From Thermoplasmatota archaeon (GTDB taxonomy: Archaea; Thermoplasmatota; Penumbrarchaeia; Penumbrarchaeales; Penumbrarchaeaceae): a DNA stretch of 44,642 nucleotides. The stretch is taken from assembly GCA_016928095.1 (NCBI GenBank), contig JAFGLL010000014.1, positions 1 through 44,642 on the forward strand. The letters are read 5' to 3'. Numbering within the stretch: position 1 is the first letter of the stretch; each line of letters begins with the position of its first letter. Below the pieces are notes generated by a model. The model was given only the letters and a program-made list of their open reading frames with translations, had not been told where the DNA came from and did not search any database. Made by a program: the position numbers and the translations under genes. Positions 16,817 to 24,823 of this stretch are shown piece after piece.

Positions 16817-16912
16817 GACCTTCCAACGGGCGGATCCTTTCGTAATTTCAACCGGAACCTTTATTGGTATCTCCAATATCGGGGGTCACAGTACTGTAAT
16901 GGGGCATTCGAG

Positions 16913-19348
16913 ATGAGATCCCGATCCATTGTGGCAGTTATAGTGACGATCGTATTGACCCTGGTCAGCGTATTCGCGGTTCTCGACCTGTCGGCCGAAG
17001 GCCGACCCGACGAGATCCCTTTCGGTCTTGATATGGAATACTGGTACCAGGGACTCGAACACACCTCCACCGAGATGGACCCCTCGGTCATCAGAGCGAT
17101 CGGGACAGAAGGCCCGGATGAGGAGCTCGAGGTCATCATACAGTTCCAGCCTCCCATCTCGGAGCAGGACATGGAAGCCGTTAAGGATGCCGGTTTCGAG
17201 GTCCTAAGGGTGTCCAGCGTTCTCCCTGCCATCTATGCAAAGGGGGACCGAGAAGCCATCGAGAGCATCGCCAGGTATCCCGACACCTTATGGATAGAGC
17301 ACAATTTCGAGATGGAGTTCCTCATGGAGATGACCACCACCGTGATAAATGCCACCAAGGTCTGGAACTCACCCATTGTCGATTCCGTCGGCAAGGAATA
17401 CCCAGCCATCGACGGACAGGGAGTGACGGTGGTGGTTCTTGATTCCGGTATCGATGCGGGGCATCCTGACCTCGATTACGGAGAGAAGGTCATCAAGAAC
17501 TACAAATCCGATTCCGACGGTGTCTGGAGGGAGGTGGAGAACGGCGACACATCCTCTGGCCACGGCACACACTGTGCGGGTACGGTTGCCGGGAACGGTG
17601 ATGCTTCGGCCGGTGCGAGGGCGGGTGTGGCGGTCGGTGCGAAATTGATCGGACTCTCAACGGGGGAAGCGGTATCGATCTTCAATGCCGTGGGTGCACT
17701 GGAATGGGTCTATGAGCATTCGAAACCCGGACATACCTATGAGTGGGACGACCCCATCAGGGTCGTATCCAATTCATGGGGGCCGGGCCCCGGAGATTAC
17801 GATCCTCAGGATACCATATCCATACTTTCCCAGAAGCTAACCTTCGAGAACAATGTTCTCATCATATTCGCTGCCTCGAACTCGGGAGGGGACGGTACAG
17901 ATATCCAGACGAACCCATACGGCAATGTTCCTTCCAACATCGCAATAGCAGCCTTCGAGAGGGACGGATCGGGCGTCGCAAGCTTCTCGTCAAGGGGGCA
18001 GGTGGGCATTCTCACCACATATCCCGATGTGGGAGCGCCTGGAGTGTCCATATGGTCAACAGCAGCAAGGAGGACCTTTATCTCGATGATGACCAAGCAG
18101 AGCGCCGGCGGGCTTTCGAACATCGATCCCTATTACTTCGCCATTTCCGGAACTTCCATGGCAACCCCTCACATCGCAGGGGTCACAGCATTGATACTTC
18201 AGGCGTACCCCGGATTGAGGATGTCCGATATCTATGAGGAGGCAGAGCAGGCAAAACTTGATGCGGGCTGGCAGAATGACTCCCGCAACCGGGTCCACGA
18301 GGTAGAGCTCATACTGGAAGCCTCCGCCAGGTACGTCCAGCCGTCAGATGGTAACGAGCCCCTGGCCAGCAATAACATCCCTCAGAACTACTCGATAGGA
18401 TGGAACGGGGAGCCCTTTGACCTCTCCCAGGGTTTCGGTCTCGTTCAGGTGGACAGGGCGATAGGGATCGCTCTGACGCTGAAGGAGCTCAGGGAAAGGG
18501 ACTTCGACGGTGACGGCAGGGCCGATAACCCCGACATCTGCGTCTTGCATGCCATCGAGCAGTACGACGGGACCATGAAGGTCAGGGAGAAGACGGTGAG
18601 CACCAATAAGCTCTACTCCGCCTGGAACGGCGAGTGGAGCCGCTTCTCCAACCAGACGAACCAGATCATTCCCATGAACCATGACACCTCAAAGATGGTC
18701 TACATCCCCGAGACCGCCTCCGAGCTGGAGGTCCGCTTCACATTCGACCCCTGGAATACCGATGAGAAGAGCGTCGTATCACTTTTTGCGACCATCGACT
18801 GGGACGGGGACGGGAACAGCGATTGGACCCAGACAGGATCACCTCTCCAGGACGCAAGGTTCGACGTCATATCCCTCTCGGGGCTTCCCACCGGTAACTA
18901 CTGGTCGTTCAACGTCCAGGGCCAGGGGATCGACTGGAACCTGGGCGAGAGGTTCAGGGAGACCCAGTACAAGGAGGTCAGGGCCGAGTTCACGATGTCC
19001 CTGAACCTGTCCTTCCCGGAGGGTGACTTCATTATCCCCCCCCAGGACTATCATGCCCAGTTCGCGTACTGGAAACCTTTCGGGGATCGTGTGGAGGGAA
19101 CCAACATCAACCTTACGGAATATTATTACGATCTGGGTGAGGTGAGGGATCCAAATGCCGGTGAGGAGCCCCCCGAGAAGGAAGGAGGTCTGGGCTGGCT
19201 GCTGATATTCCTGGTGCTGGTTGTTCTGGCTGCGGTTGCGGTCGTAGTCTACTTCAAGAGGACCCAGTTAAAGGGGATGCTCGATAATATGAGGAAGAAG
19301 GGCAAGGTCCAGATGAAGGAGCGCGCGGTCTCTTCTCCGTCGGGATAA
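16913..19348 (+). CDS. membrane-anchored subtilisin-like serine protease (S8)
   Basis: A secreted 811-residue protease. A signal sequence (hydrophobic about 5-23) is followed by a propeptide of inhibitor I9 type (about 70-135, LEVIIQFQPP to LWIEHNFEM). The catalytic triad is clear: D177 in VVVLDSGIDAGHPDL, H217 in SSGHGTHCAG, and S415 in ISGTSMATPH. The oxyanion-hole Asn is N323 in AASNSGGDG. After the catalytic domain (to about 450) comes a ~300-residue beta-rich region with a small calcium-type loop (DFDGDGRADN near 508). A C-terminal membrane helix (about 763-786, LLIFLVLVVLAAVAVVVYF) and a basic tail end it. It should act at the outer face of the membrane. The ATG at 16913 is the only start that gives a signal peptide; a TATA-like ctttattgg lies about 46 bases upstream. 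Confidence 0.95.
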   Translation: MRSRSIVAVIVTIVLTLVSVFAVLDLSAEGRPDEIPFGLDMEYWYQGLEHTSTEMDPSVIRAIGTEGPDEELEVIIQFQPPISEQDMEAVKDAGFEVLRVSSVLPAIYAKGDREAIESIARYPDTLWIEHNFEMEFLMEMTTTVINATKVWNSPIVDSVGKEYPAIDGQGVTVVVLDSGIDAGHPDLDYGEKVIKNYKSDSDGVWREVENGDTSSGHGTHCAGTVAGNGDASAGARAGVAVGAKLIGLSTGEAVSIFNAVGALEWVYEHSKPGHTYEWDDPIRVVSNSWGPGPGDYDPQDTISILSQKLTFENNVLIIFAASNSGGDGTDIQTNPYGNVPSNIAIAAFERDGSGVASFSSRGQVGILTTYPDVGAPGVSIWSTAARRTFISMMTKQSAGGLSNIDPYYFAISGTSMATPHIAGVTALILQAYPGLRMSDIYEEAEQAKLDAGWQNDSRNRVHEVELILEASARYVQPSDGNEPLASNNIPQNYSIGWNGEPFDLSQGFGLVQVDRAIGIALTLKELRERDFDGDGRADNPDICVLHAIEQYDGTMKVREKTVSTNKLYSAWNGEWSRFSNQTNQIIPMNHDTSKMVYIPETASELEVRFTFDPWNTDEKSVVSLFATIDWDGDGNSDWTQTGSPLQDARFDVISLSGLPTGNYWSFNVQGQGIDWNLGERFRETQYKEVRAEFTMSLNLSFPEGDFIIPPQDYHAQFAYWKPFGDRVEGTNINLTEYYYDLGEVRDPNAGEEPPEKEGGLGWLLIFLVLVVLAAVAVVVYFKRTQLKGMLDNMRKKGKVQMKERAVSSPSG

Positions 19349-19395
19349 AAAACCTTAATAAGTAATTGGTGATATCGCAGTTCCCCAATTTCTCC

Positions 19396-19469
19396 GGGCC
19401 AGTAGCTTAGCTTGGTGGAGCATCCGGCTGATAACCGGAAGGTCCCCGGTTCGAATCCGGGTTGGCCCA
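19396..19469 (+). tRNA. tRNA-Ile (anticodon GAT)
   Basis: A full cloverleaf of 74 bases. The acceptor is GGGCCAG paired with TTGGCCC (one G-T), the D stem GCTT/GAGC, the anticodon stem TCCGG/CCGGA with loop CTGATAA (anticodon GAT), and the T stem CCCGG/CCGGG with loop TTCGAAT. The discriminator base is A and no CCA is encoded, as is common in archaea. There is no intron. A TATA-like ccttaataagtaat lies about 30-45 bases upstream, directly after the subtilase stop. Its 3' end is repeated downstream. Confidence 0.97.
19456..19468 (+). repeat. tRNA-Ile 3' end, first copy of a 13-base direct repeat (att-like)
   Basis: tccgggttggccc, the last 13 bases of the acceptor/T arm before the discriminator, recurs exactly at 19609-19621. 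tRNA 3' ends are the classic attachment sites of integrating elements, which leave such duplicates. Confidence 0.6.
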
Positions 19470-19651
19470 CTTTCGTTTATAATTATTGGATAATTGAAGA
19501 AGTTGGGGATCGATCTCTCATTGTTCTCTTCCAACCCGATCTCAATAACGAAAAACTATTGGCCAGCATAATAACAGATAGCATTTTATGTTTGTTTTTA
19601 TATGATGGTCCGGGTTGGCCCTTCAATTAAAGACCAGATAAGCCTCACGTT
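19470..19651. other. AT-rich spacer after tRNA-Ile
   Basis: No gene is visible. The spacer holds the 18-base sequence tcattgttctcttccaac (19518-19535), also found at 43771-43788, and the second copy of the tRNA 3' end (19609-19621). It is clearly more AT-rich than the flanking coding DNA. Confidence 0.5.
19609..19621 (+). repeat. exact second copy of the tRNA-Ile 3' end
   Basis: tccgggttggccc is identical to 19456-19468, 153 bases downstream. The flanks on both sides are unrelated to the tRNA, so this is not a second tRNA gene. It is best read as an attachment-site duplicate from an insertion at the tRNA. Confidence 0.55.
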
Positions 19652-19665
19652 CCATTTTTGGTAAA
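19652..19665 (+). promoter_or_regulatory. operator-like site 1 upstream of the AbiE pair
   Basis: ccatttttggtaaa matches 13 of 14 bases of the second site at 19681-19694. The two starts are 29 bases apart, close to three helical turns, so bound proteins would lie on the same face. Confidence 0.55.
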
Positions 19666-19677
19666 CTTTTAAATTTC

Positions 19678-19693
19678 TTACCATTTATGGTAA
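19678..19693. promoter_or_regulatory. operator-like palindrome overlapping the abiE promoter
   Basis: TTACCAT-tt-ATGGTAA is a perfect 7-base inverted repeat that runs into the TATA box (aaatatataa, about 19692-19702). A repressor bound here would block TBP. AbiEi antitoxins of known systems bind inverted repeats in their own promoter, so the first gene's winged-helix domain is the likely binder. Confidence 0.65.
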
Positions 19694-19725
19694 AATATAT
19701 AACCCGCAACTCGCATACAAGTATC

Positions 19726-20535
19726 ATGCATCCGATGGAGACCGTCCTCGGCACCCGGACCAAGGTTCGACTGCTTCATTTCATCATAACGTCAGGCCCA
19801 GCGAGCCGCAACGGCCTGGCAACGGAGATAAGTGGCAGCAAGCACGGAACGTACCGACAGATAGAGGAACTGATAGGAGCAGGAGTTCTGACCGAGAAAG
19901 GCAAGAAGGTTCGACTGGACCCGGAATTCCCTTACCTCGACGACCTAACCAACCTTATTCTCGCGAGCGACCACTATATGAACCTTATCGGTGATGTATT
20001 ACACAGGTTGGACATTCTGTTCGGGAACAGGTACTACATAGGCGGCTTCCAGGCAGCAGCTCGGACGATAACACCCATCGACTACGTCTCGGACACGATC
20101 CTCATCCAGATACGGGATCTGACGGAGAGGGACAGGACCCGGATAAAAGCGATCGAGAACATCTCCGGTATCGAGATCATTCCTTTGAACCTTGACAGGA
20201 TGCCATTGGACATGACCAGGGACCGTATCCACGGTATTGAGGTATGGACAGCTACCGTCGAGCGCGGCCAGATAGAAACCTTCATCCATGGGGATTGCAC
20301 GAGCTACGGAGCTCACCTGGCACTTCTCCAGAACATGATGGGAGGAGATATCGACCTTCAAAGACTCATGGAGATAGCAAAAAACGCAGGCATGACAGGG
20401 AACATGGCAGCGACGTTGCTCCGGTTCTCTAGAAGGACATCGATACAGATACCTGAATGGATAGAGGCTTTGGGACGCGACAACGAGGCGAACCTGCACG
20501 ATTGCGATCTGGTTTTGAACGCGGTGATAGGATGA
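19726..20535 (+). CDS. AbiEi-type antitoxin / autorepressor (winged helix)
   Basis: The 269-residue product starts with a winged helix-turn-helix (about 4-70: TRTKVRLLHFI, then NGLATEISGSKHGTYRQIEE, then a wing ending KKVRLD). A larger alpha/beta domain (about 95-230) and a helical tail follow. On sequence alone it is not a close match to classical AbiEi. Size, wHTH position and the following gene place it as the antitoxin of a type IV (AbiE) system, where the antitoxin represses its own operon and counteracts the nucleotidyltransferase. The frame is open from an ATG at 19687, but that codon lies in the operator, ahead of the TATA box. The ATG at 19726, 24-34 bases after the TATA box, fits a leaderless mRNA. 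The stop overlaps the next start (ATGA). Confidence 0.75.
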   Translation: MHPMETVLGTRTKVRLLHFIITSGPASRNGLATEISGSKHGTYRQIEELIGAGVLTEKGKKVRLDPEFPYLDDLTNLILASDHYMNLIGDVLHRLDILFGNRYYIGGFQAAARTITPIDYVSDTILIQIRDLTERDRTRIKAIENISGIEIIPLNLDRMPLDMTRDRIHGIEVWTATVERGQIETFIHGDCTSYGAHLALLQNMMGGDIDLQRLMEIAKNAGMTGNMAATLLRFSRRTSIQIPEWIEALGRDNEANLHDCDLVLNAVIG

Positions 20536-21491
20536 AGATGATATTCGACAGGGACGAAAAGACCAGGATACTCTCTATAGTAAGGTCATGGTCCAAAGAC
20601 CAGATGACATTCCAGAGGTTTCGTGACATCCAGGCCGCATCAGGAGTTCCAGCAAGATTGGTCGAGACCGTGTTCTGGCTCGAGGACACGCTCGGGATCC
20701 TCAAAGAGTATGATCATTTGATCATGAAGGGGGGCACCTGCGTTCAATGCTACATCCCGTATCCACAACAGCGAGCGTCGGTCGATATTGACATGAACAC
20801 GGATATCCAGAACCCGCTTGCCTTGAAAGAATACCTTTTTGCAATAAATGAGGGCATCACATCCGAGGACCGGTCCTGCAGCATCCAGGACATTGAGTTC
20901 GGGACCCTGAACTACGAGTTTCATGACAAATACTCGGGCACTATCAGTTTCACACGAAGGATGCCGTCCAGGTTCGGCGAGTTCGAAATCGTCGGCAACC
21001 GGCGAGTGATGTCCAGGAGCATCCGGATACAGGTGAACTACAAGAACCACTGGATGCCCGCTATGGAAACCTTGCACAGACATCCAGACTTCTTCATTCA
21101 TGAATATGAAAGACCGAAAACGAACATCACCGTTCCAATGGAGAGCCCCGGGGACCTGTTCGCAGACAAGATACTTACCGTGTGCAATGTCGGTGCTTTC
21201 GGTAGGGAGCGTTTCAAAGATGTGTATGACCTTATTGCAATGAGGCATTTGTTCCAGGGCCAGGTCAGGCAGGTCGCTTCCGAAAAGCTGCGGCTGATCG
21301 CCACCAGAAGCGGCATCGGGGTCGATGCAATCATTAAAGGAGCGATCGAGACCGTATCCTCGTTTTGCAACAGGTCACAAGAGGCCAAGGGATTTGCATC
21401 AATGGTATGCAAGGAAGGGAAAGAGAGGATCAAAAGATGGGAATTGGAATGCGAGGACCTTGCTGACACCATTGCCACCATGAAAGGTTGA
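20532..21491 (+). CDS. AbiEii-type nucleotidyltransferase toxin
   Basis: The 319-residue product carries the motifs of the AbiEii/MenT nucleotidyltransferase toxins. KGGTC (66-70) followed by R81-x-S83-x-D85-x-D87 (RASVDIDM) forms the nucleotide and metal site. Further on come ADKILT and RERFKDVYDL (about 208-240), matching the conserved K and D of motifs III and IV. Known relatives transfer nucleotides to tRNA or other acceptors, stalling growth, and several act in phage defence by abortive infection; the target here is not known. The gene appears whole. The start ATG overlaps the antitoxin stop by four bases, so the pair is translationally coupled. Upstream in-frame codons lie inside the antitoxin and are rejected. 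Confidence 0.88.
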   Translation: MKMIFDRDEKTRILSIVRSWSKDQMTFQRFRDIQAASGVPARLVETVFWLEDTLGILKEYDHLIMKGGTCVQCYIPYPQQRASVDIDMNTDIQNPLALKEYLFAINEGITSEDRSCSIQDIEFGTLNYEFHDKYSGTISFTRRMPSRFGEFEIVGNRRVMSRSIRIQVNYKNHWMPAMETLHRHPDFFIHEYERPKTNITVPMESPGDLFADKILTVCNVGAFGRERFKDVYDLIAMRHLFQGQVRQVASEKLRLIATRSGIGVDAIIKGAIETVSSFCNRSQEAKGFASMVCKEGKERIKRWELECEDLADTIATMKG

Positions 21492-21493
21492 GG

Positions 21494-21628
21494 ATCTCCG
21501 AGATCATCCCGATCATGGCCGTACCGGTCATAACCGCATTCTTCTTCATAGAGTTTAAAAAGAAGAGCCTCCATGTTTTTCGAGGCGGTGGGGGATCCAC
21601 CAAAAAGACTCGCCTTGGGGCAGTATAG
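21494..21628 (+). pseudogene. orphan membrane-anchor-like fragment
   Basis: Directly after the toxin stop a second frame encodes ISEIIPIMAVPVITAFFFIE followed by FKKKS and about 25 further residues to a TAG. A short acidic/Pro entry, one hydrophobic helix and a basic stop-transfer cluster are the pattern of C-terminal anchors of archaeal surface proteins. No ectodomain precedes it: the frame closes 30 bases earlier, inside abiEii. The first ATG is at 21515 (37 codons). It may be the tail of a surface-protein gene cut by the insertion, a small membrane peptide, or chance. Confidence 0.3.
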
Positions 21629-21632
21629 GACT

Positions 21633-21644
21633 CGGGTCGGCCCA
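21633..21644 (+). repeat. degenerate third copy of the tRNA-Ile 3' end
   Basis: cgggtcggccca matches 11 of 12 bases of 19458-19469 (cgggttggccca), in the same orientation. With the copy in the tRNA it brackets the AbiE pair and the anchor fragment, as attL and attR would bracket an element of about 2.2 kb. Confidence 0.4.
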
Positions 21645-21820
21645 TTCTACTAATGGTTAAGGTCCATTTCTTTCGGTTGATCGATCTCACAAGTATTTTT
21701 CCCTTATCAGGTCCATGAAAGCAGAGAATATCCTGGCAAGACCCTCCGATCTTATCCAGAAGCATGTTCTCTCGCGAAGGAGGATATTACCGGACCGGTG
21801 GCTTATCAAGAAACCATGGA

Positions 21821-22441
21821 TCAGGTCTTTATCAATTTCAAGATGAGGACCTCTACCGTGAAAATGACCAACAGGATAACCAACGAGGCTGACCCGAGGA
21901 TGAACAGCGGGACGACCGATCCCGACTCCAAGGAATTGAAAAGACGGTCTGGAAGTGCATTCATTGCTATATGAACGAGGGTCGACGATCCTGCAAGAAA
22001 TACCGCAGCTAATGTTGTGATCGGTACCAGGGAAAGAAGATAGGATCCCAGATACCTGCCTTTAGTCCCATTTCCCATGGAAGGTATCGTCCATGATATC
22101 TCCAAGAATAGCACGAGCAGTATCACGGCTCCTCCAAGCAGACCTGCTCCGATCCAGAGATCACCTGCCCCGTTTGATATTGACGGAATGAGGTTGGTAT
22201 TCCCCGGGACCGATGACAGAGAGATCAGAATGAACACAATGACCGATATGGGTCTTGAGGCCCTCTTCCACTTGGTCAAGGACAAAACGGACCCGACGAC
22301 CCCGATGGCCATTCCTGCGATCAGGATCGCGAAGCATTTCCAATCCGCATCGTTACGCATGAACCAGAGGCTGACCAAAATGAATGCAATGGTAAGGGAA
22401 ACGAGTACAGTGGATAACAGAACGGTCCTTGCATCCTTCAT
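21821..22441 (-). CDS. polytopic membrane protein, last gene of the giant operon
   Basis: The 206-residue product is nearly all membrane: about six hydrophobic segments separated by short loops, with a lysine-rich turn (KWKRAS) after the second, and a long loop between segments three and four. There is no recognisable catalytic motif. The ATG at 22441 overlaps the DUF58 stop in the form ATGA and has GGGAGG six bases upstream. Being the distal gene of a MoxR-DUF58 operon, it may form part of the membrane complex, but no family could be named. Confidence 0.8.
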   Translation of the reverse strand: MKDARTVLLSTVLVSLTIAFILVSLWFMRNDADWKCFAILIAGMAIGVVGSVLSLTKWKRASRPISVIVFILISLSSVPGNTNLIPSISNGAGDLWIGAGLLGGAVILLVLFLEISWTIPSMGNGTKGRYLGSYLLSLVPITTLAAVFLAGSSTLVHIAMNALPDRLFNSLESGSVVPLFILGSASLVILLVIFTVEVLILKLIKT

Positions 22442-23754
22442 CTGAACCTCCCTCCTCCAAATGCCCTTGCTATTGCCTGGTTCAGGGGTTCCTCTATATT
22501 CCACTCGACGACAACGACACCCAGGCCCGATATGACGCTGATCCTGGTCATTCTGTATTCCTTCATCAGTCGATCATGGAGATCCCTTTCTTCGCCATCG
22601 TACAGTTCGACATCATCCGTATAAGGGACGATCAATGTGACATCGCAACCGTAAGCCCGGAGCTTCTTCAAACCGTCGTATACCGTTTCATCTCCTTCCA
22701 TTGAAGTTATCACAACGACTGGCATCCCTTTTCTTATGTCATGAATTATCGTGCTTACTGCCTCAGCAAGTGATATTTCACCCTTTGTCTCCTCTCCTGC
22801 CAAACGGTTGAGGATCCTGTCCGGGTTCTTAGAACCGCTGCTCCTCTGAAGATGGATGACCTTCTCCCCGTATATCGTAAGACCCACTCTATCCCTTCTC
22901 CGGGTGAGATGTTCGGTGATGGAGGCGGCAGCCCTCGCGGATGCAAGGTGCAGGTTGTTCAATTGCCGGCCGTATCCGGTCCCTTTCCTGTAATCAACTA
23001 TCAGGGCAAGATCGATCACTGCCTCCATCTCGTGTTCCCTGACCATCAGCTTTCTTGTCCTGGCATAGGACCTCCAATCAATATCCTTATAGGGGTCACC
23101 AGGAACGTAGTCCCTCAGCGAGAAGAACTCCGTTCCATGTCCAGGTTTGTTGATCAGAGTGCTCCCTGCATAAAGTTTCGGGATCTTGCTCTTCAGTCTT
23201 ATATTGGAAACATCGAAGGTGCGCGGATATATTTTGAGATGGCTTTTCGAATCGACCTCGCTTTCATCATAGAAGAATCTGAGTGCATCGGTCTCTCTCA
23301 TCAATACCGGACCGATCTCATAGAAACCTTTTACGGGCCCTTTCACCTCGTATTCGATCGATCCCGCGCCGCGGCCAGGGAGTCTTACCTCCCCCCCATT
23401 ACGGCCGGAGACAGGAACGAGATGTTCGGGGAGAACGTCCATGACCTCGAACATTCTCCGTCCCCTTGTCAGGTTTTCAAAGTCCAGTCTGATCCTCAGT
23501 GTGTCGTCCTCTGTGATCCTGTTGGATGATAGGACCCGGCTGAACCTTATCCCTTTGGTGACCCCCTCGCCTCCCCCTTTTGATCTGGACATGTATGTCA
23601 GGATCTTGCTGGCAGTGGATAAGATAGCGGATATCATCACCACAGCAGCCATGATCATCCCTGCGAGGGCAGTGAGGTAGCTGTTCCTTGCAAGCCCCGA
23701 TAGTATGAGGACCGCACCGAGTATGACCATGAACTGGCCCTTCTTAGTCCACAT
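22438..23754 (-). CDS. DUF58 protein (VWA-like, MoxR partner)
   Basis: The 438-residue product has two N-terminal membrane helices (about 7-24 and 27-52), a beta-rich stretch, and the DUF58 signature at 206-240 (GTEFFSLRDYVPGD, then DIDWRSYARTRKLMVREHE). After it a VWA-like fold begins (AVIDLALIVDYRKGTG), whose MIDAS is degenerate (D-Y-R-K-G rather than DxSxS). DUF58 proteins are nearly always encoded next to MoxR ATPases and are thought to link the ATPase to a membrane or metal-dependent client. The start overlaps the MoxR stop by 11 bases and has GGTGGAG five bases upstream. The bulk of the protein should face the cytoplasm. Confidence 0.93.
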   Translation of the reverse strand: MWTKKGQFMVILGAVLILSGLARNSYLTALAGMIMAAVVMISAILSTASKILTYMSRSKGGGEGVTKGIRFSRVLSSNRITEDDTLRIRLDFENLTRGRRMFEVMDVLPEHLVPVSGRNGGEVRLPGRGAGSIEYEVKGPVKGFYEIGPVLMRETDALRFFYDESEVDSKSHLKIYPRTFDVSNIRLKSKIPKLYAGSTLINKPGHGTEFFSLRDYVPGDPYKDIDWRSYARTRKLMVREHEMEAVIDLALIVDYRKGTGYGRQLNNLHLASARAAASITEHLTRRRDRVGLTIYGEKVIHLQRSSGSKNPDRILNRLAGEETKGEISLAEAVSTIIHDIRKGMPVVVITSMEGDETVYDGLKKLRAYGCDVTLIVPYTDDVELYDGEERDLHDRLMKEYRMTRISVISGLGVVVVEWNIEEPLNQAIARAFGGGRFR

Positions 23755-24823
23755 AATTCTCCACCTTGGGGACCGGAACCTTTCCCAGTATCTCCCTTAT
23801 GATGTCGGTCCCCTTCACTCCCTTTATCAGGAATTCCGGTTTCAGAATGATCCTGTGGGATAGCGAGGAGCCAACGATCCCCTTGATATCATCTGGAATG
23901 ATGTAAGAGCGGCCTTCGATCAATGCTCTGGCCCTTGCAAGTTTAAGAAGGGAAAGAGAACCTCTGGGAGAGGACCCGACAAAGATCCTCGGGTCCTTCC
24001 TCGTTTCATTGACTATATCCACGATGTATCTTCGAAGAGAGGGGTCAACGAAGACGTTCTCGACCGCCATCTGCATTTCAAGAATGTCTGCGGGGGTGAA
24101 CAACCCGTTGATGTCCACTTCATCCTTTTTCCTTTCCATCCTCCGTTTGAGTATCTCCTCCTCGTCCTCAGGGGTTGGATACCCGACCTCCATCTTCATC
24201 ATGAACCTGTCCAATTGGGCTTCTGGCAGAGGATAGGTCCCTTCGTACTCGATGGGATTCTGGGTTGCGATCACGATAAAGGGTCTGGGAAGGTCATATG
24301 TAACACCCGATATCGAGACCTGTCTTTCCTGCATGGCTTCCAACAGAGCCGCCTGGGTTTTAGGAGGGGCTCTGTTGATCTCATCGGTCAACAGAATATT
24401 GGTGAAGAGCGGCCCTCTTTCAAAAACGAACTCACCGGTCGCCTCGTTGAAGATCTTGGTCCCGGTGATATCCGAGGGAAGGAGGTCGGGAGTGAATTGT
24501 ACCCTCTTGAAATCACATCCAAGCGCTCTCGCAAGAGTATTTGCGAGCAGGGTCTTTGCCAGACCCGGAAAATCCTCGATAAGGATGTTCCCATTTGCAA
24601 GGAAACCCACGAGCACCCTTTCGATGACCTCATCCTTCCCGATAATGGCTTTCTTGACCTCGTTTTTTAAAAGGCCGATCTTGCTGGCGAATCGATCCCT
24701 CTGTGCCGCATCTTTAGTATCGGTACTTGTTCGAGCCGCTCCTGTCTGCTTAATACCTGCTTGGGCATTCTGCACCGGTTTTCTTCGCACCGGCATTACA
24801 ACCTCTCTGTTTTCATTGTTCAT
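23744..24823 (-). CDS. MoxR-family AAA+ ATPase
   Basis: The 359-residue product has a low-complexity N-terminal ~40 residues, then the AAA+ core. Walker A is EDFPGLAKT (83-91), Walker B LLTDE (144-148), sensor 1 is in IATQNPIE (185-192), and the arginine region is LDRFMMK (204-210). A C-terminal helical lid (about 270-355) includes SSLSHRIILKPE. FTPDLLPSDITG after Walker A is a MoxR hallmark. These ATPases act as chaperones that remodel or insert metals in secreted or membrane clients, usually with VWA or DUF58 partners. The start overlaps the DUF4350 stop by 11 bases. Here it is the only energy-coupling enzyme of the operon. Confidence 0.96.
   Translation of the reverse strand: MNNENREVVMPVRRKPVQNAQAGIKQTGAARTSTDTKDAAQRDRFASKIGLLKNEVKKAIIGKDEVIERVLVGFLANGNILIEDFPGLAKTLLANTLARALGCDFKRVQFTPDLLPSDITGTKIFNEATGEFVFERGPLFTNILLTDEINRAPPKTQAALLEAMQERQVSISGVTYDLPRPFIVIATQNPIEYEGTYPLPEAQLDRFMMKMEVGYPTPEDEEEILKRRMERKKDEVDINGLFTPADILEMQMAVENVFVDPSLRRYIVDIVNETRKDPRIFVGSSPRGSLSLLKLARARALIEGRSYIIPDDIKGIVGSSLSHRIILKPEFLIKGVKGTDIIREILGKVPVPKVENYVD

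Larger units (their letters stand above)
21492..21820. other. spacer between the AbiE pair and the minus-strand operon
   Basis: These 329 bases hold the anchor-like fragment (21494-21628), the third tRNA-end-like sequence cgggtcggccca (21633-21644), and a short T-run (21692-21697) that could end plus-strand transcription. No further gene is supported. The operon from the right ends at 21821. Confidence 0.5.

Noticed and set aside
16244-16876. N-terminal extension of the alcohol dehydrogenase frame to 579 codons
   Set aside because: It covers the opposite-strand membrane-protein gene and both promoters, and would double the normal N terminus of the family.
19601-19630. A second tRNA gene at the repeated tccgggttggccc
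   Set aside because: Only the last 13 bases are duplicated. No D arm or anticodon arm can be folded upstream.
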